DNA of 64,000 nucleotides from contig NZ_CP026947.1 of assembly GCF_003065405.1 (NCBI RefSeq), positions 372,001 to 436,000 on the forward strand, written 5' to 3'. The notes under the pieces are model-generated. The model was not told the DNA's origin. It saw nothing but the letters and a program-made list of their open reading frames with translations, and did not search any database. The DNA is from Corynebacterium yudongzhengii (lineage in GTDB: Bacteria > Actinomycetota > Actinomycetes > Mycobacteriales > Mycobacteriaceae). Below, piece by piece: positions 38,053 to 48,754 of the stretch (position 1 is its first letter; each line of letters opens with the position of its first letter). The position numbers and the translations under genes are program-made.

Positions 38053-39335
38053 GTGACCACAAGCAGCACAATTACCGATACCGCAGACCGCAACGGCCCC
38101 CATGAGCTCACCGACTTGCTCATCATCGGCGCTGGGCCCAAGGCGGTGGCGGTCGTCGCCAAGGCAGCTGCCCTGCGCACACTCGGACTGGCCGTACCCC
38201 GCATTACCGTCGTCGACCCCCTCGGCGTGGCCGGCAACTGGACGGAACGTGGCCACTGGACCACGGGCCGGCAGCCTTTGGGAACGCCGCCCGAAAAAGA
38301 TGTGGGCTTCCCATATGCCTCGCACATAGCCGGCGAGAGATCCAGCGAGGTTGACGACGCGTTGTTCGCCTTCAGCTGGCCGCAGTACCTGCGCTCGACG
38401 GGGCGCTACGCCTCCTGGGTGGATCGGGGCCGCCCGCACCCGACGCACGCGCGCTGGGCCTCGTATCTGCAGTGGGCTGCCGAGCGTGCGGGCATGGATC
38501 TGCGGATCGCAGAGGTGGTTGCGCTCGACATCGACGCGGGGCGGTGGGTAGCTACCGCGTCAACCGCGAACGGGCTTTCTCTCCTGTCTTCGCGCTGCCT
38601 TATGGTCACCGGCCCGGGACCAGCCGACCGCCTGCCCTGTGGCAGTGGGGTGGCCGGAGTCTTCTCGGTGGCAGACTTCTGGGAGGCCATGGCCTGCGGG
38701 TCAGAGGTGGGCGATGATGTCGTGGTTATCGGGGCTGGAGAAACGGCGGGCACCATCGTGGCGGAACTGGGGCATCGGAAAGTGGCCAGGATAAGAATGG
38801 TCTCGCCTGGGGCGACGGCCTTCAGCCGCGGGGAGAGCCACTTCGAAAACGCGGTGTTTACCTCGCCCGCGGGGTGGGCTGGGCTCGCGGAATCGGTGCG
38901 CCGAGATTTCATCGCCCGCACCGATAGGGGAGTCTTCTCCACGCATGTGCAGGCCGAGCTCGATGCCCTCGAAGAGGCGAGCCACGTCAGCGGCCAGGTG
39001 GTTCGCGTGGCGGCGCATCCCGCCGGGGCCAGCGGGTGGGTTTAACGCTTGCCGACGGCCGCCAGCTCACCTGCGACGCTCTCATCGACGCTCGCGGCGG
39101 GCGCCCCGACTGGTTTGTGCCTCTGCTCAATGCCTCCGCCCGCGCGGCGTTGGGCTCGGCCTGCGGAGGCTGCAACGCCCGTGCGCTCGAGGCGACGATT
39201 GGGGTGGATTTGTCCGTCGAAAAGCTCTGCCCGAAGCTCTACGTACCCATGCTGGCGGGGCTGCGTCAGGGGCCCGGGTTTGCGAATCTCAGCTGCTTGG
39301 GCGAGCTTTCTGACCGCGTGCTGGCCGGGCTGTGA
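38053..39335 (+). pseudogene. L-lysine N6-monooxygenase-like (MbtG family), frameshifted
   Basis: Together the two frames give about 428 residues closely resembling mycobactin hydroxylase MbtG: FAD-binding GAGPKAVAVV, the block GTPPEKDVGFPYASHI, the NADPH-binding VIGAGETAGTIV, RTDRGVFS, and the C-terminal LYVPMLAGLRQGPGFANLSCLGELSDRVLAGL (landmarks PKLYVP, GPGFANLSCLG). The first frame ends at TAA 39043-39045; one more G in the GGG at 39038-39040 restores GWGLTLADGRQL. The enzyme would N-hydroxylate lysine, the step before acylation by the neighbouring GNAT. As written the protein is truncated at 330 residues, without its C-terminal substrate-binding region. It is a recent pseudogene or a sequencing error. 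Confidence 0.82.
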
Positions 39336-39350
39336 ACATTGTTATGGCAT

Positions 39351-39388
39351 AAGAAAAGCGCCGGCCCACCCGCAGGTGAGTCGGCGCT
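39351..39388 (-). terminator. Terminator of dps
   Basis: On the minus strand AGCGCCG (39388-39382) pairs with CGGCGCT (39363-39357), with additional inner pairs, and is followed by TTTCTT. It lies 17 bases past the dps stop and could also stop transcription from the other side. Confidence 0.7.
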
Positions 39389-39404
39389 GATCACGCCTTA
39401 AAGG

Positions 39405-39890
39405 CTAGTTGATGTTGCCGTCGCCATCATCCAGGTGAGCGCGGATGAACCACTGGAACTTCTCGAGCTCCTGGGCCTCGGCGATGTAGAGGTCCTCGGT
39501 CATGGCGTCGAGCTCGCCGGCAGTCTTCTGCTCGGAGCGCAGGCCCTCCAGGACCTTGGTGTAGACGGCGTCGAGGGCACGCAGGTGCTCTTCCACGCCG
39601 GCCTTGTTGACGTCGTAGTCCAGGTGCTCGCCAGCGTGGCCAGCCGGGGTGCCCAGCGGGGAGCCGCCCAGGGTGGAGATGCGCTCAGCAACCTCGTCGG
39701 CGAAGCCACGAACCAGCTCGATCTGCGGGTCGAGCATCTCGTGGACGGCGATAAAGTTCTTGCCCACGACGTTCCAGTGAGCGTGCTTAAGGATGAGGTG
39801 AAGATCGTTGAAGTCGGTCAGGCGCTCCTGCAGGCCGTCGATGAGGGCCTTGGCGTCGCTATCAGAAATTCCGGGAACTGTGTAACTCAT
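39405..39890 (-). CDS. dps: Dps-family DNA-binding ferritin-like protein
   Basis: 161 residues. The ferroxidase ligands fall at the expected spacing: H38 in KHAHWNVVG, H50, D54, D65 and E69. Dps forms dodecamers that oxidise and store iron and protect DNA in stress. ATG 39890 is preferred to a codon four residues upstream because a TATGAT -10 box ends seven bases before it; no iron box is seen. Its position beside the siderophore locus fits iron handling. Confidence 0.93.
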   Translation of the reverse strand: MSYTVPGISDSDAKALIDGLQERLTDFNDLHLILKHAHWNVVGKNFIAVHEMLDPQIELVRGFADEVAERISTLGGSPLGTPAGHAGEHLDYDVNKAGVEEHLRALDAVYTKVLEGLRSEQKTAGELDAMTEDLYIAEAQELEKFQWFIRAHLDDGDGNIN

Positions 39891-39897
39891 GCTTCCG

Positions 39898-39903
39898 ATC
39901 ATA
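39898..39903 (-). promoter_or_regulatory. Candidate -10 box of dps (leaderless)
   Basis: TATGAT on the minus strand, seven bases before the dps ATG at 39890. Confidence 0.45.
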
Positions 39904-40220
39904 GGAGCACAGAACTAGCCATGCAAACCTATTAGTCGTGGCCGTATTGATAGAAGAGGTTTATTCAGGGGTGTGGGGTGGGGCGCCTGTGCGGGTGGGG
40001 GTTAGGTCTTCTGGGGTTTGTGTGCTCAAAAGTCCTGGCTAATGGGCGTCTGTGTGGTTGCCTGGCTGGTGGTGGGGGTTTGTGTGTTGTGCCGGAGTTT
40101 TGGCTTTATTGGTGAACATGTAGTGGCAAGGTTCACGAAAAAGGGTTTCAGGAGTGTGGGGCTTCGGGTCGCTCGGGTCTTATGATCGTGGCCGGTGCCG
40201 GGAGTGTGTGTCCTCATGTG

Positions 40221-40314
40221 CATGCCGCGCTAGCGCTGGTCGAAAGCAGGGCTATATAAAGGAGTGCTGCTTTCGACCGCGCGGGACTCCTTTCTATGGG
40301 GATCCTTTCGACCA
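40221..40314. repeat. Dispersed palindromic repeat R, copy 1
   Basis: It contains a perfect 12-bp hairpin stem, GGTCGAAAGCAG (40239-40250) with CTGCTTTCGACC (40267-40278), plus a further CTTTCGACC motif at the right end. The first 74 bases recur at 40515 with one mismatch, and the whole element recurs inverted at 49636-49724. Confidence 0.8.
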
Positions 40315-40402
40315 GGCGCGCGAAATCGCTATCGCCTCATGGTCGGTAGGGTGCCTAGCGTTCTGTAGGTCCGCCTTTCGGTGGGGGTCCGCATTGCTGC
40401 TA

Positions 40403-40451
40403 CACAAACCCTTGAAGGAAGATGCTTGAGGGGCGCGTCCTTCAAGGTTTT
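40403..40451. repeat. Dispersed repeat S, copy 2
   Basis: CACAAACCCTTGAAGGAAG followed by GCTTGAGGGGCGC matches the left half of the element at 4964-5073. Here it forms its own hairpin, with AAACCCTTGAAGGA at the left paired to TCCTTCAAGGTTT at 40438-40450. Confidence 0.65.
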
Positions 40452-40514
40452 GCGTTCGAGTGTCGCACATGCCCCACGGAACCGACCGCAATCCGGACTA
40501 AGTCGCCTCATCCA

Positions 40515-40593
40515 CATGCCGCGCTAGCGCTGGTCGAAAGCAGAGCTATATAAAGGAGTGCTGCTTTCGACCGCGCGGGACTCCTTTCGACCA
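40515..40593. repeat. Dispersed palindromic repeat R, copy 2
   Basis: Bases 40515-40588 repeat 40221-40294 with one substitution. Copy 2 then lacks the 15 bases present in copy 1 between two CCTTTC motifs, so the right end CTTTCGACCA is joined directly. The 12-bp stem is intact. Confidence 0.8.
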
Positions 40594-40767
40594 GCCGTAT
40601 GAAAGTGCTACAGCGGTATGCCGTCGACCCCGCCCTTCAACGATTCAGTCCCCAAAACTGATCGCAAGCTTCATCAATCCTGGAATAATGCCCATCGCTC
40701 GATGCCGGGCACCTAATAGGTCATCCTTTTGCACTTGAATGATATTCATGGTGAAATGTCAACTAAT

Positions 40768-40801
40768 GCCTGGTTGTAGCGCATAACACATATCACCAGG
40801 C
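40768..40801 (+). promoter_or_regulatory. Hairpin upstream of focA
   Basis: GCCTGGT at 40768-40774 pairs with ACCAGGC at 40795-40801 around a 20-base loop, 38 bases before the focA ATG. No T tract follows, so it is more likely a leader structure or operator than a terminator. Confidence 0.35.
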
Positions 40802-40839
40802 GCTTCGTCCACGTTCGCGAACTCTTGATAGGAACTGTC

Positions 40840-41646
40840 ATGGCACTGAACGACACCATCGAAGGTGGCGTCAACAAGAAGGTCACGCTCATGCAGAGCG
40901 ACGTCCCCCGCTTCGGGGTACGCGCCATCCTCGCCGGCGTCTACCTGACCCTGGGCACCGGCTTCGCCGTCGCGGCCGGCAACGCCGTCGAGTCGGCCGT
41001 GCCGGGCCACGGCCTCGGCGCCTTGGTCTTCGCCCTCTTCTTCGGCCTGGGCCTTTTCGCGATTGTTATTCTCAACACGGAGCTGGCCACCGGCAACATG
41101 ATGTTCGGCAGCTACGGCGCCACCACCGGCCAGATCGGCTGGGGCAAGGCACTGTGGTTCATGCTGTTTACCACCATCTTCAACCTCATCGGCGTGATAC
41201 TTATCGCCGTGATCTTGGGGCTTTCCGGCAAGTTCGGCGGGTTCGACGAAACGCACCTCGCCATCACGCTGACCGAGGGCAAGCTCGATAAGACGTGGTG
41301 GGAGGCGCTGCTCGAAGGCATGGCGGCGAACTTCGTCGTGAACATGGCCATCGTCGCCGCCCTGTTCGCCAAGGAGTTCGTCTCCAAGTTCTTCGTCATC
41401 ATCCCGATCATCGCGATCTTCGTCGGCCTGGGCCTCGAGCACGTCATCGCCAACTTCTCGCTGATGTCGATTGCCGGCTTCGCCGACCTCTTCAACGGGG
41501 GCGGTGCCTTCGGTGGCGGCTTCCCGCTGGGTGATGTCCTCTGGAACTGGCTGTGGGTCTGGATCGGTAACTTCATCGGCGGCGGCCTGCTCATCGGCGG
41601 CGTCTACGCCTGGCTCAACAAGGGCAACGAGGTCTACCGCGACTAG
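40840..41646 (+). CDS. focA: Formate/nitrite transporter family channel, probably FocA
   Basis: 268 residues with six membrane helices of the FNT family. Landmarks: the first helix LAGVYLTLGTGFAVAAGNAV, NTELATGNM at the second helix, AANFVVNMAIV, and a glycine-rich last helix. FNT proteins are pentameric channels for formate or nitrite; the convergent formate dehydrogenase operon makes formate the likely solute. ATG 40840 behind AGGA is preferred over a start five codons upstream. Its stop overlaps the convergent amidohydrolase stop by four bases. Confidence 0.88.
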   Translation: MALNDTIEGGVNKKVTLMQSDVPRFGVRAILAGVYLTLGTGFAVAAGNAVESAVPGHGLGALVFALFFGLGLFAIVILNTELATGNMMFGSYGATTGQIGWGKALWFMLFTTIFNLIGVILIAVILGLSGKFGGFDETHLAITLTEGKLDKTWWEALLEGMAANFVVNMAIVAALFAKEFVSKFFVIIPIIAIFVGLGLEHVIANFSLMSIAGFADLFNGGGAFGGGFPLGDVLWNWLWVWIGNFIGGGLLIGGVYAWLNKGNEVYRD

Positions 41647-42848
41647 CCCACCCAGCCGCGCGCGGCGACAACTAAAGCTTCCACACCCCGATCGAGCGTC
41701 GGCTGCATATCCGGCGCGAACGCCGGGTTGTGGTTGCCCGGGGCGTTTACGGGATCGGCGAAACCACCGAGTCCCCAGTACACATAGGGCACGCCCAAGT
41801 GATCCGGGACGATCGAGAAATCCTCCGAGGCGCTCACCGGCTCCATCTCCTGGGAGAGCTTTCCGAAGTAAGAATCGAAAGCCTCGCGCACGCGCTCGGA
41901 GCACTCCGCGTCGTTATCGGTCAGCGGGAAGTTGTCGTAATACTCGAACTCCGGCTCTTTCGGCGAGCGGGCCGCGTCGCATTCGGCGCGCACGATACGC
42001 TCGATCGCCTCGTGGAGGTGCTCAGCGACATCGTCGTCGTAGGCACGGGTGTTGATCAGCATCTCCGCCGAATCCGGGATGATGTTCGACTTCGTGCCCG
42101 CGTGCAGGGCACCGACGGTCACCACCGCGGTCTTGCGCGGCGCGACCTCGCGGGCGACCACCGTCTGCAGCCGCGTCACGATACCCGCCGCGAGCACCAC
42201 CGGATCCACCGAAAGCTCCGGCATCGAGCCGTGCGAGCCGGTGCCGTAGACGCGCACGCGTATCGACGACGCCCTCGTAAACACCGCCCCCGCACTCACC
42301 CCGACGTGACCGCCGGGCAGCGTCGCCAAGACATGCTGGCCGAGATAGACATCCGGGGAAGGGATGGCCTCGGCGATGCCGTCGCGCACTAGGGCGCGCG
42401 CACCTTCGGCCGTCTCCTCGCCGGGCTGGAAGACCCCGACGACGGTGCCGGACCACCCGTCGCGGTGGGCGTCGAAAAACTGCAGCGCACCGAGCAGGCT
42501 CATGATGTGGACGTCGTGGCCGCACGCATGGGCCACGGGCACCTCCGTGCCGCTGTTATCGACCTGCGTGGCGGTGGAGGCGTACTCGCGCCCCGAATCC
42601 TCTTTGACCGGAAGAGCGTCGGTATCGGCGCGCAGGGCGACGACGGGCCCCTCCCCGTTTAACAGCACCGCCACGAGCCCCGTCTCGCCGACGCGGGTGG
42701 TCTCGATGCCGTGGGCGGCCAGCTCCTCGGCGATTCGGCTGACCGTCTCATGCTCCTGCATCGACAGCTCGGGATGGCTGTGGAAGTGTCGGTAGAGCGC
42801 CTCGCGCTCCTTGCGGGTCTCATCGAGCCAGCTGCCCAGTTCTTTCAC
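41643..42848 (-). CDS. M20-family amidohydrolase (HipO/AbgB-like)
   Basis: 401 residues of a metal-dependent peptidase/aminoacylase. Landmarks: HFHSHPELSMQEHET, the metal site ALRADTDALPV and HACGHDVH, the catalytic QPGEE, YGTGSHGSMPE of the dimerisation domain, and the late His in PGNHNPAF. These enzymes release amino acids from N-acyl or hippurate-like substrates. It starts two bases after fdhD and so is probably the last gene of the formate dehydrogenase operon, a link with no obvious biochemical reason. Confidence 0.85.
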   Translation of the reverse strand: MKELGSWLDETRKEREALYRHFHSHPELSMQEHETVSRIAEELAAHGIETTRVGETGLVAVLLNGEGPVVALRADTDALPVKEDSGREYASTATQVDNSGTEVPVAHACGHDVHIMSLLGALQFFDAHRDGWSGTVVGVFQPGEETAEGARALVRDGIAEAIPSPDVYLGQHVLATLPGGHVGVSAGAVFTRASSIRVRVYGTGSHGSMPELSVDPVVLAAGIVTRLQTVVAREVAPRKTAVVTVGALHAGTKSNIIPDSAEMLINTRAYDDDVAEHLHEAIERIVRAECDAARSPKEPEFEYYDNFPLTDNDAECSERVREAFDSYFGKLSQEMEPVSASEDFSIVPDHLGVPYVYWGLGGFADPVNAPGNHNPAFAPDMQPTLDRGVEALVVAARGWVG

Positions 42849-42849
42849 G

Positions 42850-43683
42850 TCAGTTCTCCTTCAGTTCTCCGGCGTAGAGATTGAAGCGCTCCGGGCGGGT
42901 AAAGCCGGTAAGCGCCAGGCCGGCCTCGCGGGCCAGATCCACGGCCAGCGACGAGGCGGCAGAGACCGCCACCAAGGCGCCGAAACCGGCCATGACGGCC
43001 TTCTGCACCAGCTCGAAAGACGCACGCGAGCTCATGACCAGAATCAGGTTCTCGGCCGGCAGCTGGTCGTTCATGAGCAAGTGCCCGATGACCTTGTCGG
43101 CGGCGTTGTGCCGGCCGATGTCCTCGCGCACCACGATCGCCTCGCCGTCGAGCGTAAACGCCCCGGCGGCGTGGATGCCCCCGGTGCGGCGGAACTGCTT
43201 CTGCTGGCTGCGCAGCTTCTCCGGCAGGCTGACCACCAGATGCGGATCCAGCGTGATCGGGGTAATGGGGTTCTTCGCCTTGCTCATAATCTTCTCGATC
43301 GAGGTCGAGCCGCAGACGCCGCAGGCGGAGGTGGTCGTCGTCAAGCGAATGAAGTCCGGGGACGGGGCACCGCCGCCGGCGAGTTCCGCCTCGATCACGT
43401 TGTAGGTGTTCTGGCCATCCGGGCCGGTCGCGCCGGCGCAGTAGCGGGCCTCGGTGAGCTGGCCGGGGCCGTCGATCATGCCCTCGCCGTGCAAGAAGCC
43501 GTGGACGAGTTCGATGTCGTTGCCCGGGGTGCGCATTGTGGTGGTCAGGGCGGCGCCACCCAGGCGCAGCTCGAGCGGTTCTTCGACGGTGACGGTATCG
43601 CCGCGCGTATCGACGGTATAGGCACCGTCCTCGCCGTCGAAGGTGACTTTCGAGACCCGGTAGCTTTGCCCGATGCGGCCCAC
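42850..43683 (-). CDS. fdhD: Formate dehydrogenase sulfurtransferase FdhD
   Basis: 277 residues. The catalytic cysteines are C121 and C124 in TSACGVCGS. Downstream, RTGGIHAAGAFTLDGE and EDIGRHNAADKVIG are the family's conserved blocks. FdhD transfers sulfur to the molybdenum cofactor, which formate dehydrogenase needs for activity. The start GTG shares one base with the preceding stop (TAGTG), so it is coupled to the DUF6457 gene. Confidence 0.93.
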   Translation of the reverse strand: MGRIGQSYRVSKVTFDGEDGAYTVDTRGDTVTVEEPLELRLGGAALTTTMRTPGNDIELVHGFLHGEGMIDGPGQLTEARYCAGATGPDGQNTYNVIEAELAGGGAPSPDFIRLTTTTSACGVCGSTSIEKIMSKAKNPITPITLDPHLVVSLPEKLRSQQKQFRRTGGIHAAGAFTLDGEAIVVREDIGRHNAADKVIGHLLMNDQLPAENLILVMSSRASFELVQKAVMAGFGALVAVSAASSLAVDLAREAGLALTGFTRPERFNLYAGELKEN

Positions 43684-43967
43684 TAGCTCTCCTGGGACCA
43701 GTCGTCGAGATGCTCGTTGACCTTGGCTATCTCAGCGCGCACCCCTGCCGCATCCGAGGTGTTCCTGCCCGCGGCATAGCCCACCAAAAACGCGGTGAGC
43801 GGCGCGGCGGGGCGCGACGGGCCGTGCGCGACGTCGCGGGTGAGATCGAGCAGGTCGCCGGTGAGCTCCTGGATGAGCGCCGGGTCGTTGTCTAGTTTCT
43901 CGGAGACGGACTTCAGCCACTGGTGGGCGGTGCGGGCCTCGGCGGGCGAATCTTTCTTGTCAGACAT
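43683..43967 (-). CDS. DUF6457-like small protein of the formate dehydrogenase operon
   Basis: 94 residues starting MSDKKDSPAEARTAHQWL, helical, with a C-terminal LVGYAAGRNTSDAAGVRAEI. It matches the small acidic protein found between fdhF and fdhD in corynebacteria and often linked to molybdenum-cofactor genes elsewhere; its role is unknown. ATG 43967 is chosen over upstream in-frame codons because GAAAGGAATC precedes it. Confidence 0.78.
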   Translation of the reverse strand: MSDKKDSPAEARTAHQWLKSVSEKLDNDPALIQELTGDLLDLTRDVAHGPSRPAAPLTAFLVGYAAGRNTSDAAGVRAEIAKVNEHLDDWSQES

Positions 43968-44058
43968 GGTGATTCCTTTCGTGGGTCTTTTAGGGTCATA
44001 AGACAAGGCCCGGACTGCCACATGCAGGCGGCGGGTCCGGGCCGTCATGGTCAGTCGT

Positions 44059-46374
<2,316 letters not shown>

Positions 46375-46380
46375 GGCCTC

Positions 46381-46386
46381 ATCATA
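46381..46386 (-). promoter_or_regulatory. Candidate -10 box of fdhF (leaderless)
   Basis: TATGAT on the minus strand, six bases before the chosen fdhF ATG at 46374. Confidence 0.45.
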
Positions 46387-46469
46387 GCGGTTTTTGTGCA
46401 TATGTCACCGGTTGCCGGGAATAATTTTGCACTAAAAAATGTCCAGGCGAGGGCCGCTTATCGACGATT

Positions 46470-46497
46470 TTGTTGCCGCATCCGCGGCAGGTAGGCT
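46470..46497 (+). promoter_or_regulatory. Candidate promoter of the rpsH (spc distal) operon
   Basis: TTGTTG at 46470-46475, a 16-base spacer, and TAGGCT at 46492-46497 (TANNNT type). It is the best promoter-like pair upstream of rpsH, which needs its own promoter because the upstream spc genes are 29 kb away. Confidence 0.4.
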
Positions 46498-46502
46498 GGC
46501 GG

Positions 46503-46617
46503 GTCGGACCTTGTGGTCCGACAAGTACATCATCCTCAACTTTGTTGTAGGCCCCCCGCCATCACGCGGACCGGGCGGAGTAAGAGGCGGCGAGCGGGCC
46601 GGAATACTAAGTCCGGC
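46503..46617 (+). promoter_or_regulatory. Structured 5' leader of rpsH
   Basis: A perfect 8-bp stem with a four-base loop (GTCGGACC-TTGT-GGTCCGAC, 46503-46522) lies at the predicted transcript start. A second hairpin, GCCGGA/TCCGGC at 46598-46617, is followed by a palindromic CTTATATATAAG. A ribosomal-protein autoregulatory or antitermination role is possible but unproven. Confidence 0.45.
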
Positions 46618-46719
46618 TTCCTTATATATAAGCGTCAGTAGCCCCGTAAACGCCCGGAGAACGCCATGGGTGGGTTGCTCCATCAGGGAACCGCAACGAG
46701 AAAGGTAACGGTCACTCTC

Positions 46720-47118
46720 ATGACCATGACTGATCCTATCGCAGACATGCTGGCGCGCGTGCGTAACGCCAACCACGCGCACCACGACGTCGTGTCGATG
46801 CCCTCCTCCAAGCTCAAGGCGAACATCGCCGAGATCCTGCAGCAGGAAGGCTACATCGCTAACTACACCGTCGAGGACGCCAAGGTCGGTAAGACCCTGA
46901 CCCTCGAACTGAAGTACGGCCCGTCCCGCCAGACCTCGATCGCCGGCCTGCGCCGCGTGTCCAAGCCGGGTCTGCGCGTCTACGCCAAGTCCGCTGAGCT
47001 CCCGGAGGTGCTCGGTGGCCTCGGCATCGCCATCATTTCCACGTCCCAGGGCCTTCTGACTGACCGTCAGGCCCACGAGAAGGGTGTGGGCGGGGAAGTC
47101 CTCGCCTACGTCTGGTAA
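46720..47118 (+). CDS. rpsH: 30S ribosomal protein S8
   Basis: 132 residues starting [18 protein letters not shown], with the C-terminal signature [27 protein letters not shown]8 binds helix 21 of 16S rRNA and in E. coli represses the spc operon. The start is placed at ATG 46720 for the usual length; upstream in-frame codons would add a non-homologous segment. It reopens the spc operon after the 29-kb interruption. Confidence 0.97.
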   Translation: MTMTDPIADMLARVRNANHAHHDVVSMPSSKLKANIAEILQQEGYIANYTVEDAKVGKTLTLELKYGPSRQTSIAGLRRVSKPGLRVYAKSAELPEVLGGLGIAIISTSQGLLTDRQAHEKGVGGEVLAYVW

Positions 47119-47136
47119 GGGAGGGGTTGTTTCACA

Positions 47137-47673
47137 ATGTCTCGAGTAGGTTTTGCACCGATCACCCTGCCCAAGGGTGTCGAAACCACCATCAACGGCC
47201 AGACCGTCGAGGTCAAGGGCTCCAAGGGCTCTCTGACCGTCGACGTGCCGGAGCCGATCACCGTCTCCATCGCGGATGACGTGATCACCGTGGCCCGCCC
47301 GGATGACCACCGGAAGAACCGTGCCCTGCACGGCCTCTCCCGCTCGCTGGTCAACAACGCCGTCATCGGCGTCTCCGAGGGCTACAACATCAACATGGAG
47401 ATCTTCGGCGTCGGCTACCGCGTCCAGCTCAAGGGTAAGAACCTCGAGTTCTCCCTCGGCTACTCCCACCCGGTCCTCATCGAGGCCCCGGAGGGAATCA
47501 CCTTCGCGGTCGACGGCAACACGAAGTTCTCGATCTCCGGTATTGACAAGCAGCAGGTCGGGCAGATCGCCGCCAACATCCGTCGTCTGCGGAAGGACGA
47601 CCCGTACAAGGGTAAGGGTATCCGCTACGAGGGCGAGCAGATCCGCCGCAAGGTCGGAAAGACGGGTAAGTAA
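47137..47673 (+). CDS. rplF: 50S ribosomal protein L6
   Basis: 178 residues with duplicated L6 folds and the C-terminal signature [24 protein letters not shown]6 lies near the sarcin-ricin loop and factor-binding site. A GGGAGGGG site lies ahead of the ATG at 47137, 19 bases after rpsH. Confidence 0.97.
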   Translation: MSRVGFAPITLPKGVETTINGQTVEVKGSKGSLTVDVPEPITVSIADDVITVARPDDHRKNRALHGLSRSLVNNAVIGVSEGYNINMEIFGVGYRVQLKGKNLEFSLGYSHPVLIEAPEGITFAVDGNTKFSISGIDKQQVGQIAANIRRLRKDDPYKGKGIRYEGEQIRRKVGKTGK

Positions 47674-47676
47674 AGC

Positions 47677-48081
47677 ATGAGCAACACTGCAGAGAACACG
47701 AAGCGCAAGCCGATCGGCAAGGACATCTCGTCGCGCCGTCGCGAGGCCCGCGCACGCCGTCACTTCCGTATCCGCAAGAACCTCCGCGGCACCCCGCAGA
47801 AGCCGCGCCTGGTTGTACACCGCTCCTCGCGGCACATGCACGCCCAGGTCATCGACGACCTGGCCGGCCACACCCTGGCCTCTGCCTCCACCATGGAGCC
47901 GGAGGTGCGTGCCCTCGAGGGCGACAAGAAGGCCAAGGGAGCCAAGGTCGGCGAGCTCGTCGCCGAGCGTGCCAAGGCCGCCGGTATCGAGGAGGTCGTC
48001 TTCGACCGCGCCGGATACCGCTACCACGGACGCGTCGCCGCTCTCGCGGACGCCGCACGTGAAGGTGGTCTGAAGTTCTAA
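47677..48081 (+). CDS. rplR: 50S ribosomal protein L18
   Basis: 134 residues with a basic N-terminus and the block [31 protein letters not shown], ending [16 protein letters not shown], characteristic of L18, which with L5 binds 5S rRNA. Three bases separate it from rplF. Confidence 0.97.
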   Translation: MSNTAENTKRKPIGKDISSRRREARARRHFRIRKNLRGTPQKPRLVVHRSSRHMHAQVIDDLAGHTLASASTMEPEVRALEGDKKAKGAKVGELVAERAKAAGIEEVVFDRAGYRYHGRVAALADAAREGGLKF

Positions 48082-48118
48082 TGACCATCACCAACACCAT
48101 CAACGGAAGGATTGCGTA

Positions 48119-48751
48119 ATGCCGGGACGTGAACGGCGTGACGGCGGACGCTCCGCCGACGAGCAGAACAACAAGCACAACAACGAGCGCCGCGGCGGCC
48201 GTCGTAACGACAACCGCCGGGGCCGTGACAACGAGCGCGACAAGTACATCGAGCGCGTCGTCACCATCAACCGCGTCGCCAAGACCGTCAAGGGTGGCCG
48301 CAGCATGAGCTTCACCGCCCTGGTCATCGTCGGTGACGGCGAGGGCATGGTCGGCGTCGGCTACGGCAAGGCCCGCGAGGTCCCCGCCGCCATCCAGAAG
48401 GGCGCCGAGGAGGCCCGGAAGAACTTCTTCCGCGTGCCGATGGTCGCTGGCACCATCACCCACCCGGTCCAGGGCGAGGACGCAGCCGGCATCGTCATGC
48501 TGCGCCCGGCCGCACCGGGTACCGGTGTCATCGCCGGCGGCGCTGTCCGACCGGTGCTCGAGTGCGCCGGCATCCAGGACGTCCTGTCGAAGTCCCTGGG
48601 TACCGATAACCACCTCAACGTCGTCCGCGCCACCGTGGACGGCCTGAAGCAGCTGGTCCGTCCGGAAGAGGTCGCCGCCCGCCGCGGCAAGGACCTCGAG
48701 GACGTCGCACCGGCCCGAATTCTGCGCGCCCGCGCAGGACAGGAGGCGTAA
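48119..48751 (+). CDS. rpsE: 30S ribosomal protein S5
   Basis: 210 residues. A charged N-terminal extension of about 40 residues precedes the dsRNA-binding fold [21 protein letters not shown] with [23 protein letters not shown]5 affects decoding accuracy at the mRNA entry. The extension (rich in Arg, Asn, Gly) is common in actinobacteria. Confidence 0.97.
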   Translation: MPGRERRDGGRSADEQNNKHNNERRGGRRNDNRRGRDNERDKYIERVVTINRVAKTVKGGRSMSFTALVIVGDGEGMVGVGYGKAREVPAAIQKGAEEARKNFFRVPMVAGTITHPVQGEDAAGIVMLRPAAPGTGVIAGGAVRPVLECAGIQDVLSKSLGTDNHLNVVRATVDGLKQLVRPEEVAARRGKDLEDVAPARILRARAGQEA

Positions 48752-48754
48752 CCC

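Larger units (their letters stand above)
39904..40839. other. 0.94-kb intergenic region rich in dispersed repeats
   Basis: No gene is supported. From left to right: a G/T-rich strand-asymmetric tract (about 39957-40115), repeat R copy 1 (40221-40314), repeat S copy 2 (40403-40451), repeat R copy 2 (40515-40593), and the focA upstream region with a 7-bp-stem hairpin at 40768-40801. The short open frames in this interval follow the repeats and have no ribosome binding sites. Confidence 0.65.
46387..46719. other. fdhF-rpsH intergenic region: divergent promoters and rpsH leader
   Basis: The interval contains the fdhF promoter on the minus strand and, on the plus strand, a promoter at 46470-46497 followed by a leader of about 215 bases before rpsH. 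No gene is supported. The leader is G/C-rich with several stable hairpins. Confidence 0.6.

Noticed and set aside
38053..39335. Programmed -1 frameshifting in the MbtG-like gene
   Set aside because: No heptameric slippery sequence or downstream pseudoknot is visible at the shift site, and homologues are single-frame.
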